Source of the DNA: Streptomyces canus
Lineage (GTDB): Bacteria; Actinomycetota; Actinomycetes; Streptomycetales; Streptomycetaceae
Direction of reading: 5' to 3'
Length of the DNA stretch: 64,000 nt
Assembly: GCF_030816965.1 (NCBI RefSeq)
Contig: NZ_JAUSYQ010000002.1
Location: 2,947,001-3,011,000, forward strand
Within the stretch, counting starts at the first letter, position 1, and every line of letters starts with the position of its first letter. A model generated the notes under the pieces. It was not told the DNA's origin, made no database searches, and worked only from the letters and a program-made list of their open reading frames with translations. Shown in pieces: positions 1-8,079 of this stretch. The translations under genes and the position numbers were made by a program.

Positions 1-61
1 CATCAGGGATGTCCGTTATGCCGGGTTGTCGGAGACATACGGGCGGAGCCGGACCTGGTTG

Positions 62-877
62 TCAGCCGGGCAGCCGGTTGTTCTTGCGGATCTGCTTGTC
101 GAACGTTCCGGCGGGGACGAGGCGGCGCGCCTTGGTGACGCGTGAGGCCAGCGGTCCGGCGGTGTAGCGCAACTTCGGCTTCTTGTCGGTGGCCGCGGTG
201 ACGATCGTTTTGGCGACGACGGCGGGGTCGTCGCCGTCCCTCATCGCATCCGCGATCACCTCGTCGAAGACACGCCGCCGCTCCGCGTACAGAGGCAGCG
301 GGGTGTCGGGCTGCGCGGCGTTGGTGTCGAAGCTGGTCTTGGTGTAGGCGGGCTGGACGAGGAGGACCCGGACGCCGAACTCGCGGACCTCGTGGTCCAG
401 CGACTCGGAGAAGCCCTCGACGGCGTGCTTCGACGCGACGTAGAGGGACATGAAGGGCTGGGGGGCGACCCCGAGGACCGACGAGATGTTGATGACGCGT
501 CCGCCGCCCCGGGCGCGCATGTGTGGCAGGACGGCCTTCGTCATACGGATGACGCCGAGGACGTTGACGTTCAGGACGCTCCGGGCCTGGCTGACGGAGT
601 TCTCCTCGACGGCGCCCGCCGAGCCGATGCCCGCGTTGTTGACCAGGACGTCGATGCGTCCGAACCGGTCGATCACCTGGGCGACCGCGGCGGTGGCCGA
701 GTCGTCACTGGCCACGTCGAGATCGAGATAGGTCACACCGGCGGGCGGGGTGAGCCCGGAGGTCGTGCGGCCGGTTCCGATCACCTCGAAACCCGCCGCT
801 ACGAAGGCGCGGGCCGCCTCCTTGCCGATCCCTGATGTGGCCCCCGTCACGAGTGCCACCGGTCGAGTTGTCGCCAT
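62..877 (-). CDS. SDR family NAD(P)-dependent oxidoreductase
   Basis: Classical short-chain dehydrogenase of 271 aa, expected to oxidise or reduce an unknown alcohol/carbonyl substrate with NAD(P)H in the cytoplasm. The cofactor motif TGATSGIG is at residues 11-18, NNAG near 80-83, and the catalytic set is Ser132/133, Tyr146 and Lys150 (YVASK). Length and motif order fit the family. The ATG at 877 is preferred over the GTG three bases earlier because a GGGAG ribosome site lies 6 bases before it. The gene is divergent from the LuxR-like gene at 1165. The 20-50 bases before the start carry two direct repeats of TTACGTYCGTA, a likely operator. The substrate cannot be told from sequence. Confidence 0.9.
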   Translation of the reverse strand: MATTRPVALVTGATSGIGKEAARAFVAAGFEVIGTGRTTSGLTPPAGVTYLDLDVASDDSATAAVAQVIDRFGRIDVLVNNAGIGSAGAVEENSVSQARSVLNVNVLGVIRMTKAVLPHMRARGGGRVINISSVLGVAPQPFMSLYVASKHAVEGFSESLDHEVREFGVRVLLVQPAYTKTSFDTNAAQPDTPLPLYAERRRVFDEVIADAMRDGDDPAVVAKTIVTAATDKKPKLRYTAGPLASRVTKARRLVPAGTFDKQIRKNNRLPG

Positions 878-897
878 CACGTACTCCCTGGTTTGTA

Positions 898-923
898 TTA
901 CGTCCGTATGTCTTACGTTCGTA
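898..923. promoter_or_regulatory. Putative operator: two TTACGTYCGTA repeats
   Basis: TTACGTCCGTA (898-908) and TTACGTTCGTA (913-923) repeat with a 15-base period. Each half contains the inverted pair TACG-N2-CGTA. They lie just upstream of the SDR gene that starts at 877, as expected for a TetR- or MarR-type operator. No regulator gene next to them is evident inside the window; one may lie to the left of position 1. Confidence 0.45.
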
Positions 924-1164
924 CGACCATATGCTGACCGTCGGTCGATGGCAAGGGGTCAGGTCCGGCAATCCCGGAGAGGCGGGGAAACGTGGGGCGC
1001 GGTACGGGAAAGACCACGAGTGGGCGACGCGGCGGGTACCGGGACGGCCGGTCGTCGCATGACCCGCCGCGCTCGTCGATGGCGGCCTCGGTGCAGGTTG
1101 GCCGCGGTCTTGGCGAGGTCGCACCCGTTCGCATCCGGGTGGTCAAGGAAGGCGGTGACAGCTG

Positions 1165-2988
1165 ATGGCTGCGGTGGTCTACGAGGAGGCGCAGGCCGCG
1201 GACCGGCAGACGGTTCATCGCGCGCTCGCGTCCGTCCTGACCGGCGAGAACGCCGACGAGCTGCGCCCCTGGCACCTCGCATCGGCTGTGGAAGCCGCGG
1301 GCGGACCCGACGAGGAGGTGGCCCGGCTCCTTGAGGAGTCGGCCCACCGCTCCTGGGCCCGCGGCGGCTCTGCCACGGCGGCCCGTGCCCTGGGGCGTGC
1401 GGCGAAGCTGTCCCCCTCGACGAACGGCGCGGCCAGACGGCTGGCGCACGGAGCGAGGGCGGCCTGGGAGGCCGGCCACGTCGACGTGGCACTGGGCATG
1501 CTGGAGCGGGCCGAAGGGTTTTCCTCCCCCTCCACGGTCGCGGATCTCAGCGAGGGGTTGCGCGGGCTGATCGAGTTCGCGCACGGCGATGTGGAAACCG
1601 CCTGCCGTCAACTGACCCGGGACATGGAGCGGGTGACCGATGCCGGGCAGGCGTTCAGACTCGGCAGCATGGCGCTACGGGCGGCGTGGGCGGCCAATCA
1701 TGGCGAACTGCAGCGCGAGACGCTCCAGCGGCTCGAACGGCGGCTCCCGCAAGGGAACTTCCCGAACGCCGATCTGCTGCCGTTGCTGCGCGAATGGTGG
1801 ACGGAGGAAGGGGGCGGCGGCGCCGATGACCGCGACCAGATCGTGGCCCCCGGCGCTGACATCCTCACCGAGCTCAGCGGCAGTTCCTGGCTCCTGATGC
1901 CACCGTCACCGATGGCGGTGGCCTGGGGCATCGACTCCGCCCTTCAGGAGGCGCTCCGCCGCGAGACCGACACGCTGCGGCACACGGACCAGATGACCGC
2001 CCTGACCCAGGCGCTGGCCCAGACCGTGGCGCTGGACATCGCGCAAGGCTCCTGGACCTCGGCCACGGCGAACGCCCTTAAGGGGTTCCAAGTGGCCGAG
2101 GGGATCGGTGACGACCACTTGGCGGAGCAGTGCCGCGCCGGTCTCGGATGGCTGGCAGCCGTGCGAGGCGACGAGCAGACCGTCGCGGACTTCGCCGCCC
2201 GGAGCAACGAGGTGTGGGTGCCGCGTGGGGTGCGCGTCTTCAGCGCTTGCGCGGAGTGGAACCTCGGCATGTCGGCGCTCTTCGCCGGCCGGGCCGAGGA
2301 GGCGCTGGACCGCCTGGTCCGGCTGACCGAGCAGGGGCACGAGGCGGCACACCCCACCGTCGCCGTGCTCGCCGCGCCCGACACCGCCGAGGCCGCGGTC
2401 CAGGCAGGACAGCGAGCGAGGGCCGAGGAACAGGCGCGGCGGCTGCGGCGGTGGGCCGAGCGGACCGGGGCGGCGTGGGCGATCTCCGCGACGCACCTTG
2501 TCCATGCCCTGCTGGCCTCCGGAGCGGACGCGGAGAAGCAGTTCCGGCTTGCGCTGGATGTTCCCGGAGCCCGGTCGCGGCCCTTCAACTACGCCCGCAC
2601 GCGCCTGCTGTACGGCGAGTGGCTGCGGCGGGCCCGCCGCCGTACCGACGCCCGGATCCAACTCGCCGAAGCGGCGGAAACCTTCCGGCGACTGGACGCG
2701 ACGCCCCTGCTTGACCGCACCCGGGCCGAACAGGAGCTGACAAGGCAGCACCTGCGCCGCGACTCCGCACCGGCCCGGGACACCGGGGCCGTCCTCACCC
2801 CGCAGGAGTTGAGGGTCGCACGGCTGGCCGGGCAGGGGCTCACCAACCGGGAGATCGGGGCACAGCTGCTGATCAGTCCCCGCACGGTGGGTCATCACCT
2901 GGCCAACGTGTTCCCCAAGCTCGGTATCGTCTCGCGCGCGGATCTCGCGCGCATCGACTTCGGGGACGGGCTGCATCTGATCGGCTGA
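1165..2988 (+). CDS. LuxR-family regulator lacking the N-terminal ATPase (truncated LAL)
   Basis: The 607-aa product matches only the C-terminal two thirds of the LAL regulators found later in this window. Its first residues (about 9-45) align with the part of LAL proteins that follows the P-loop ATPase (the R-x-x-VH-x-AL ... W-HLA stretch). A long helical TPR-like region follows, then a C-terminal LuxR helix-turn-helix (LTPQELRVARLAGQGLTNRE, about residues 540-600). Walker A and B motifs are absent. An in-frame TGA lies six bases before the ATG (1156-1158) and the upstream DNA does not encode an ATPase in any clear frame. This is either a 5'-deleted LAL gene or a naturally ATPase-less regulator. 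If translated it may still bind DNA, but could not switch through ATP. Confidence 0.7.
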   Translation: MAAVVYEEAQAADRQTVHRALASVLTGENADELRPWHLASAVEAAGGPDEEVARLLEESAHRSWARGGSATAARALGRAAKLSPSTNGAARRLAHGARAAWEAGHVDVALGMLERAEGFSSPSTVADLSEGLRGLIEFAHGDVETACRQLTRDMERVTDAGQAFRLGSMALRAAWAANHGELQRETLQRLERRLPQGNFPNADLLPLLREWWTEEGGGGADDRDQIVAPGADILTELSGSSWLLMPPSPMAVAWGIDSALQEALRRETDTLRHTDQMTALTQALAQTVALDIAQGSWTSATANALKGFQVAEGIGDDHLAEQCRAGLGWLAAVRGDEQTVADFAARSNEVWVPRGVRVFSACAEWNLGMSALFAGRAEEALDRLVRLTEQGHEAAHPTVAVLAAPDTAEAAVQAGQRARAEEQARRLRRWAERTGAAWAISATHLVHALLASGADAEKQFRLALDVPGARSRPFNYARTRLLYGEWLRRARRRTDARIQLAEAAETFRRLDATPLLDRTRAEQELTRQHLRRDSAPARDTGAVLTPQELRVARLAGQGLTNREIGAQLLISPRTVGHHLANVFPKLGIVSRADLARIDFGDGLHLIG

Positions 2989-3328
2989 CCGGCCGTCTTT
3001 CTCCCCGCCATGCCCACCGGGCGCGAGGCAGCCGACAGCCCCCGCCCTTGCGACCAGTTCGGCTCCGCCGAGCCCTCGAACGCGAAGTACGCCTTCGCGT
3101 CGGAGTCGGTGAGGTGGTACGCGACCTCGCGGGCCTTCAGCAGCACGTTCAGCGGCACGACCGCCGCCCCGGCCAAGCCGTGGTCGTGGTCCGCGTCCCG
3201 GCCTCGCCTGCTGGACCGGGACGAGGTCGTGCGCGTCGCGGACCTGCGCGCCGGCGCAGGCCATGTCAGCGCCCGTCCACCGTCCCGATCCGGCAGGCGC
3301 GCGGATCTTGCGGCTGCCGAGGGCGCGG
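2989..3328. other. Intergenic stretch with a gene remnant
   Basis: No intact gene lies between the LuxR-like gene and the hydrolase. Part of it (about 3052-3265, minus strand) is a decayed acyl-CoA ligase fragment, listed separately. The rest shows nothing I can identify. Confidence 0.6.
3052..3265 (-). pseudogene. Remnant of an acyl-CoA ligase (AMP-binding family)
   Basis: On the minus strand one frame reads AAVVPLNVLLKAREVAYHL followed by TDSDAKAYFAFEGSAE, which matches the N-terminal part of long-chain acyl-CoA synthetases (the stretch VVP-N-LLK-RE-Y-L-DS-AK). A second frame just before it reads ...VRDAHDLVPVQ, like the preceding helix of the same family, so at least one frameshift separates them. 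No start, no AMP-binding P-loop and no C-terminal half are present. It is a dead fragment of about 200 bases, presumably left by a deletion. Confidence 0.6.
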
Positions 3329-4246
3329 TCAGATCTTCGTCTTCTCCCGGACCCACGCGCCGATCTGTGCGATGGCGGCGTCGGTCTCCGGAATCCGGCC
3401 GGCACCGTAGACGTAGGAGTGCTGGCCTCCGGGGACCACAACGGTCGTGGTGTCGATTCCGGCGTCCTTGACGCGGGCGGCGAACTCCTCGTCCTCGCCG
3501 GCCAGCACCTCGTACGTCCCCCAGGAGACGAGGGTCGGGGGCAGACCGCTCAGGTCCGCCCGGTTCAGATTGACTCGGGGGTCCGTGAACTCGATGCCCG
3601 TGCCGCCGACCCAGGACTCCCGGAAGAACTCCAGCAGACCCTTGCTGAGTATCTTGTCGGTCCCGGCGTTGGTCGCGATGGTCGCGTTGGCCATCTCGAG
3701 GTCGCACCAGGGGGAAATCGACACGATGGCACCGGGCAGCGGCTGCTTCTTGTCGCGGAGGCGAAGCGCCAGGGCGACCGCGATGAACCCGCCGATCGAG
3801 TGGCCGATCGTGATGATGTTCCCCGGCTCATACCCTTCCGACAGCAGCCAGTTGAAGGCCGCCTCCGCGTCGTCCACCTGAGCCGGGTACTTGTGTTCCG
3901 GCGCGCGCCGGAAGTCCAGGACCAGTACGGGGGCCCCGGCGGCCTTGGCGATATGCCCGGCGAGCTTCCGGTCGACGTGTGCTGACGCCAGAACGGAGCC
4001 CCCGGCGTGACTGTGCAGGAGGACGTAGTCGGTGTTGGCGTCGACGGGTTCGCACCAGATTCCCAGCACGCCACCCGCGTCCACCTCCCGATAGGTGACG
4101 CCTTCCGGCTCCCGGGCCGCGAGATGGACCTGCTCCGCCTGGATGCGCGCCGCGTCCAACTCGGACGGGGGATTCGCCCCTGTGGCCAGCCATTCCGCGA
4201 ATTGGATCGCTTCCGGGCTCAGTTCGACTGCGGGGTGCTCAGACAC
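3329..4246 (-). CDS. Alpha/beta hydrolase, HSL/steryl-acetyl-hydrolase type
   Basis: A 305-aa esterase-like alpha/beta hydrolase of the hormone-sensitive-lipase branch, probably cytoplasmic. The nucleophile elbow is GHSIGG with Ser150; a downstream Asp (near GEDEEF) and His (GGQHSY) complete the likely triad. The oxyanion motif is HSHAGG at 78-83 instead of the usual HGGG, a mild departure. DFRRAPEHKYPA at 111-122 is a family signature. The start is the GTG at 4246, with GGAGG 6 bases upstream. It precedes an acyl-CoA ligase remnant on the same strand. The substrate is unknown. Confidence 0.85.
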   Translation of the reverse strand: MSEHPAVELSPEAIQFAEWLATGANPPSELDAARIQAEQVHLAAREPEGVTYREVDAGGVLGIWCEPVDANTDYVLLHSHAGGSVLASAHVDRKLAGHIAKAAGAPVLVLDFRRAPEHKYPAQVDDAEAAFNWLLSEGYEPGNIITIGHSIGGFIAVALALRLRDKKQPLPGAIVSISPWCDLEMANATIATNAGTDKILSKGLLEFFRESWVGGTGIEFTDPRVNLNRADLSGLPPTLVSWGTYEVLAGEDEEFAARVKDAGIDTTTVVVPGGQHSYVYGAGRIPETDAAIAQIGAWVREKTKI

Positions 4247-4309
4247 GTGGTACCTCCATGGGCCCAGCTGGGCGTACCGGCCCGCCAGGACCAGTGTCGC
4301 CGGGGTTTG

Positions 4310-5380
4310 TCAAGCGGTGTGGGCAGTGTGGGTGGGGTAGTCGGTGTAGCCGGTTGGGTCGCCGCCGTAGAAGGTGGCGGGGTCGGGGGTGTTCAGCGGC
4401 ACGCCGGCGCGTACGCGCGCGACCAGGTCGGGGTTGGCGAGCGCCATGGTGCCGACGGTGACGACGTCGGCCAGTCCGTCTTCGACGTCCTTCGCGCGGG
4501 TGGCGATGTCGGTACCGGCCCGGTTGAGGACCAGCGTGGTCGGCCACAACTTGCGCAGGGTGTGCAGAAGTTCGTCGTCACCGCCGTGGGCGATGTGCAG
4601 GTAGGCGAGGTCGAGCGGGGCGAGGGCGCGCAGGAGTGCGGGGTACAGCTCGTGGGTGTCGCTCTCGGCGATGTCGTTGAACGGGTTGCCGGGAGAGATC
4701 CGGATGCCGGTGCGGGCGGCGCCTATCTCGTCGGCCACGGCGGTGGCGACCTCGACGGCGAAACGGATGCGGTTCTCGAGGGAGCCGCCGTACTGGTCGG
4801 TGCGCTGGTTGGTGTTGGTGGAGAGGAACTGGTGCAGGAGGTAGCCGTTGGCGCCGTGGATCTCGACGCCGTCGGCGCCGGCCGCGATGGCGGCCGCAGC
4901 GGCGCGCCGGAAGTCGTCGACCGTCGCGGCGACCTCCTCGGTGGACAGTTCGCGCGGTACCGGCATCTCCTGGAGCCCCGACGCGGTGAACATCTCACCC
5001 GTCGGCTGGACCGGAGAGGGAGCGACCGGCTGCCGGTGGTGGGGGGTGTTGTCGGGGTGGGCGATGCGGCCGGCGTGCATGAGCTGGATGACGATGCGTC
5101 CGTCGGCCTTGTGTACGGCGTCGGTGACCTCGCGCCACCCGTCGATGTGCTCGTCGGTGTAGATGCCGGGGGTCACCGGGTACCCCTGGCCGTCGGCGGA
5201 GGGCTGGGTGCCCTCGGTGATGATGAGGGCGTGCGAGGCGCGCTGGGCGTAGTACTCGGCGTTCAGCTCGGTCGGCACGCCGTCCGGGGTGGACCGGTTC
5301 CGCGTCAGGGGGGCCATCGCCAGGCGGTGCGGCAGGGCGATCTCCCCGGCGACGATCGGGTTCCACAGGGCGTTCAGCAT
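4310..5380 (-). CDS. Alkene reductase, old yellow enzyme family (FMN)
   Basis: A 356-aa FMN-dependent ene-reductase related to NemA, expected to reduce activated C=C bonds, nitro compounds or nitrate esters using NAD(P)H. The substrate-binding pair His175/Asn178 and the proton donor Tyr180 lie in HGANGYLLHQF, followed by the family's YGGS-ENR-RF segment. The N-terminal APLTRNR motif and C-terminal TVGTMALANPDL also fit. The start ATG is preceded by GAGGAAACCTCC. It lies 64 bases upstream of the HSL hydrolase on the same strand and may be co-transcribed with it. Together with the nearby SDR genes it suggests a redox-detoxification neighbourhood. Confidence 0.93.
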   Translation of the reverse strand: MLNALWNPIVAGEIALPHRLAMAPLTRNRSTPDGVPTELNAEYYAQRASHALIITEGTQPSADGQGYPVTPGIYTDEHIDGWREVTDAVHKADGRIVIQLMHAGRIAHPDNTPHHRQPVAPSPVQPTGEMFTASGLQEMPVPRELSTEEVAATVDDFRRAAAAAIAAGADGVEIHGANGYLLHQFLSTNTNQRTDQYGGSLENRIRFAVEVATAVADEIGAARTGIRISPGNPFNDIAESDTHELYPALLRALAPLDLAYLHIAHGGDDELLHTLRKLWPTTLVLNRAGTDIATRAKDVEDGLADVVTVGTMALANPDLVARVRAGVPLNTPDPATFYGGDPTGYTDYPTHTAHTA

Positions 5381-5716
5381 GGAGGTTTCCTCAAGTAAAA
5401 GGGTGAGACAGCTGCGGGGTGGTGGGCTGCCCCGCAGGAGCGCCTACGCGGTGACCGGCGGGATGGGCCCGGTGACCTGCACCGAGGCGGCCGGACTGCG
5501 TGGAGGGAGATGGCGGTGCGGTCGGGCTTGCCGCGCAAACATGACCGCCGCCATCGCGGTGGTGGGTCGCGGCTGTCAGGACTGGGGGAGGATGGTGAGC
5601 GCGTCGGTCTTCTCTCCGCGCCGGAGGACGTATCGGTCGTGTGCAGTGGCGACCGTTCCGTTGTCACAAAGGGTTGTCACAAAGGGAGGACTTCCGCACC
5701 TGAGCCGGTGCGGTCT
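5381..5716. other. Intergenic, 336 bases, with a short tandem repeat
   Basis: No coding signal stands out here. The only structure seen is the tandem 13-base repeat at 5661-5686 (separate entry). The first bases would hold the promoter of the ene-reductase gene. Confidence 0.6.
5661..5686 (+). repeat. Perfect tandem repeat of a 13-base unit
   Basis: TTGTCACAAAGGG occurs twice in direct succession. Each copy contains TGTCACA, the -35 element of the promoter family found elsewhere in this window, but no (G/T)GTC follows at 16 bases, and no plus-strand gene lies downstream. Confidence 0.8.
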
Positions 5717-6508
5717 TCAGCCGCGGTATCGATCAGCCGGGACCCGCTGCGACAGGTTCGGGACGAGCGCCTGACGGGCCTTCTCGAACGCCTCCCAGTC
5801 GCTGATCCGGGGCAGTGACGGGATGGTGACGGGCTCCCCGGCGTCGAGGCCGGCGAGCGCCGCGTCGACGGCGTCGTCCACGCTCATGACCGACTCGTCG
5901 GGAAGTGCCGCGAGTTCGATGCCGGAGCCGTCCCAGAGCTCCGTGCGGACAGCGCACGGCAGCACGGCCTGCACCGTGACGGGGCTCTCGGCGAGTTCCT
6001 GCTGCAGAGCCTGGGTGAACGTCAGCACGTAGCTCTTGGTGCCGCTGTAGACGGCGCCGCCGGGCAGGAAGTTGAGAGCCAGGGCGGAGGAAATGTTCAC
6101 CACGGTGCCGTGGCCGCGGGCCAGCAGGCCCGGCAGGACCGCGGTGGTCAGCCTGGTCAGCGAGGTCACGTTGAGGTTGATCAGTGCCTCGGAGACCGCC
6201 GCGTCGGAGGTTGCCAGCGGGGAGAACAGCGCCCCGCCGGCGTTGTTGATCAGTACCGCGATGCTCTCGTCGGTCCGCAGACGCTCCTCGACCACCGAGA
6301 TCTGCGCCGCATCGGTGAGGTCGGCGGTGATGATGTCCACCGCGCGGCCCGTGCGGCTGCGGATGTCCGACGCCAGCGTTTCCAGCCGCGCAGCGTTGCG
6401 GGCCACCAGGATCAGGTCATAGCCCCGGTCGGCAAGCCGCTGCGCGTAGGCGGTGCCCAGGCCGGCGGAAGCGCCCGTGACGACGGCGGTCTTGTTCTGC
6501 GTGGTCAT
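5717..6508 (-). CDS. SDR family oxidoreductase
   Basis: A 263-aa short-chain dehydrogenase. The Rossmann motif is TGASAGLG at residues 11-18, NNAG at 88-91, and the catalytic residues are Ser140/141, Tyr154 and Lys158. The ATG at 6508 has only a weak GAGA upstream. About 75 bases before the start lies the inverted repeat TTAGAT-N10-ATCTAA, also found before the TetR gene at 7062. This points to repression by that TetR protein, which would sense the SDR's substrate or a related inducer. The substrate is unknown. Confidence 0.9.
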   Translation of the reverse strand: MTTQNKTAVVTGASAGLGTAYAQRLADRGYDLILVARNAARLETLASDIRSRTGRAVDIITADLTDAAQISVVEERLRTDESIAVLINNAGGALFSPLATSDAAVSEALINLNVTSLTRLTTAVLPGLLARGHGTVVNISSALALNFLPGGAVYSGTKSYVLTFTQALQQELAESPVTVQAVLPCAVRTELWDGSGIELAALPDESVMSVDDAVDAALAGLDAGEPVTIPSLPRISDWEAFEKARQALVPNLSQRVPADRYRG

Positions 6509-6583
6509 GGGTGGATCTCGTTTCTCGTGGCGTGTGAGTAGGGGCCCAAGGGTCTGAGCAGGGGTCCAAGCGTCTGACCCGCT

Positions 6584-6605
6584 TTAGATTACGATAGGTA
6601 TCTAA
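6584..6605. promoter_or_regulatory. TetR-type operator upstream of the SDR gene
   Basis: Perfect 6-base inverted arms TTAGAT-N10-ATCTAA. The same spacing and near-identical arms occur at 7024-7045 before the TetR gene, so both are probably bound by that regulator. Confidence 0.7.
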
Positions 6606-7023
6606 TGCCGTCCAGTCAACGGCCCTCCCGATGCCCGCGGTCACCGCCCTCGGCGCCTGAGGCTGCTCGACGCGCATGCCAGGCTTAAGGCTCGGCGGTC
6701 GATCAGGTACGGATGGAGACACATCGGGTGCACGGTCACCTCGGACGGTTTCGGGTATCCCCCTCACGCCGCATGCGCGGGTACGGCGAACGACACCTCG
6801 GCGGACGCGGAGCACCTCGCGAGCCGCCTTGCGTGACTCAGACGCTCAGCCGCGGGGACTGCCGCCGAAGGGCTCGAACAGGCTCCGTCACGCACCGTGC
6901 GCGGGTTCCACGAGACTGGGCATCGACGCCCCGATGCGGGCCCACAAGCTTCTCGTCCTGCGGCAGCGAGATAGAGCTGCGAGAAAGAGGGCACTGCGAC
7001 CGACCCCCGACGCTTCACATATG

Positions 7024-7045
7024 ATAGATGCGCTTCACTATCTAA
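7024..7045. promoter_or_regulatory. TetR-type operator upstream of the tetR gene
   Basis: ATAGAT-N10-ATCTAA, ending 16 bases before the ATG at 7062. It is the partner of the site at 6584-6605 and suggests autorepression by the TetR-family protein. Confidence 0.7.
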
Positions 7046-7061
7046 CAGGGGCAGGTGACTG

Positions 7062-7628
7062 ATGAGTCGCGTTTCGCAGGCTCAAGCGCTCGAGAACCGC
7101 AGGCGCGCGGTCGCCGCGGCCTCCCAGCTCTTCCGGGAGCGCGGCGTGAACGGCATCAGCGTCGCCGATCTGATGAAGTCCATCGGGCTGACCACGGGCG
7201 GCTTCTACAAGCAGTTTCCCTCCAAGGAGGCCCTGATCGCCGAGGCGGCTCAAGCCGCTTTCGGGGACCTTGACCTCCTCCTGGCCGAGTTCGACAAGGC
7301 CCACGGCGATCACGACACCGCGCGCGGCGCCCTGGTCGACTACTACCTTTCGGCCGAGCACCGAGACCAGCCCGGCACCGGTTGCCCCACCGCGGGATTC
7401 GCAGGGGACATGGCTCGCGAGCGCACAGCTGAAGAGGTGCGCGAAACATACGCTGCCGGAGTCGAGGAATTCGCCACCTGGATGTCCACCGACGCCAACG
7501 ACGGCCTTCCCATGGTGGCCACTCTGGTCGGGGCGATCCTGCTCGCACGGGCCACGGCGGGCACTGAACTGTCGGAGAAAATCCTGGAGTCGACCCGCAA
7601 AGCCCTGACTGCACCACACGGGCAGTGA
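7062..7628 (+). CDS. TetR/AcrR family transcriptional regulator
   Basis: A 188-aa one-component repressor. The N-terminal helix-turn-helix (about residues 10-57) contains RGVNGISVADLMKSIGLTTG followed by GFYKQFPSKEAL, typical of TetR proteins. The C-terminal part is the ligand-binding helical domain; Cys126 in GTGCPTAGF is a conserved feature of one TetR subgroup, but its ligand is unknown. AGGGGCAGG precedes the ATG. It is divergent from the SDR gene at 5717-6508 and shares with it the WTAGAT-N10-ATCTAA operator, which strongly suggests that it controls both. Confidence 0.9.
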   Translation: MSRVSQAQALENRRRAVAAASQLFRERGVNGISVADLMKSIGLTTGGFYKQFPSKEALIAEAAQAAFGDLDLLLAEFDKAHGDHDTARGALVDYYLSAEHRDQPGTGCPTAGFAGDMARERTAEEVRETYAAGVEEFATWMSTDANDGLPMVATLVGAILLARATAGTELSEKILESTRKALTAPHGQ

Positions 7629-8079
7629 CCTGGAATCCTGGACACCAGCTATGCGACTGGGCCCAACGCCGCGTGGTTAAGGGGCTGTTGGGCTCGTCAC
7701 GGCGGGCTTGTTTTTCCATGCGTCGGCAAGGACGTGCTTCCCGTGACCAATCTTGCGGAGGCCCGCTGCTGCCGCTGTCCTGGCGTCGGGCCACGACTGT
7801 GCGAGACGGTCGACCGAGCCGCCGGGATCCGGTGTGCACGCCTCTGCGGCGCGGACATGTGCGCCCTGTGCTTCCTGGACCGCTCTCCTCGTCCACAACC
7901 GCCGTTGGCGCTCCATGTCCCGCTGCGGCAACCGGCCCCGGTCCGCCTCCAACAGCTCCTGGGACGATCGCGGGCCCCCTCGCTCCTGAGCTTGTGGGTC
8001 AGTTCAGTGAGCGAAGGGCGCCCTCGGCGTCCTGTGCTCCCGTCATGTCAACGTCTGGGTCACAGCTTGACTTGCTGAG
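7629..8079. other. Intergenic, 451 bases, possibly a degraded gene
   Basis: No intact gene. On the minus strand about 7677-7960 encodes a helical, charged stretch (LLEADRGRLPQRDMERQRR and onward) that could be part of a broken gene, but I cannot assign a family and there is no convincing start. Confidence 0.4.

Larger units (their letters stand above)
6509..7061. other. Intergenic, 553 bases, between SDR and TetR genes
   Basis: Nothing convincing is encoded between the two divergent genes. Matching operators sit at both ends (6584-6605 and 7024-7045). The middle shows no recognisable protein fragment in any frame. Confidence 0.6.

Noticed and set aside
7629..8079. Possible insertion-sequence remnant
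   Set aside because: No transposase motif or terminal inverted repeats were found; left as unassigned.
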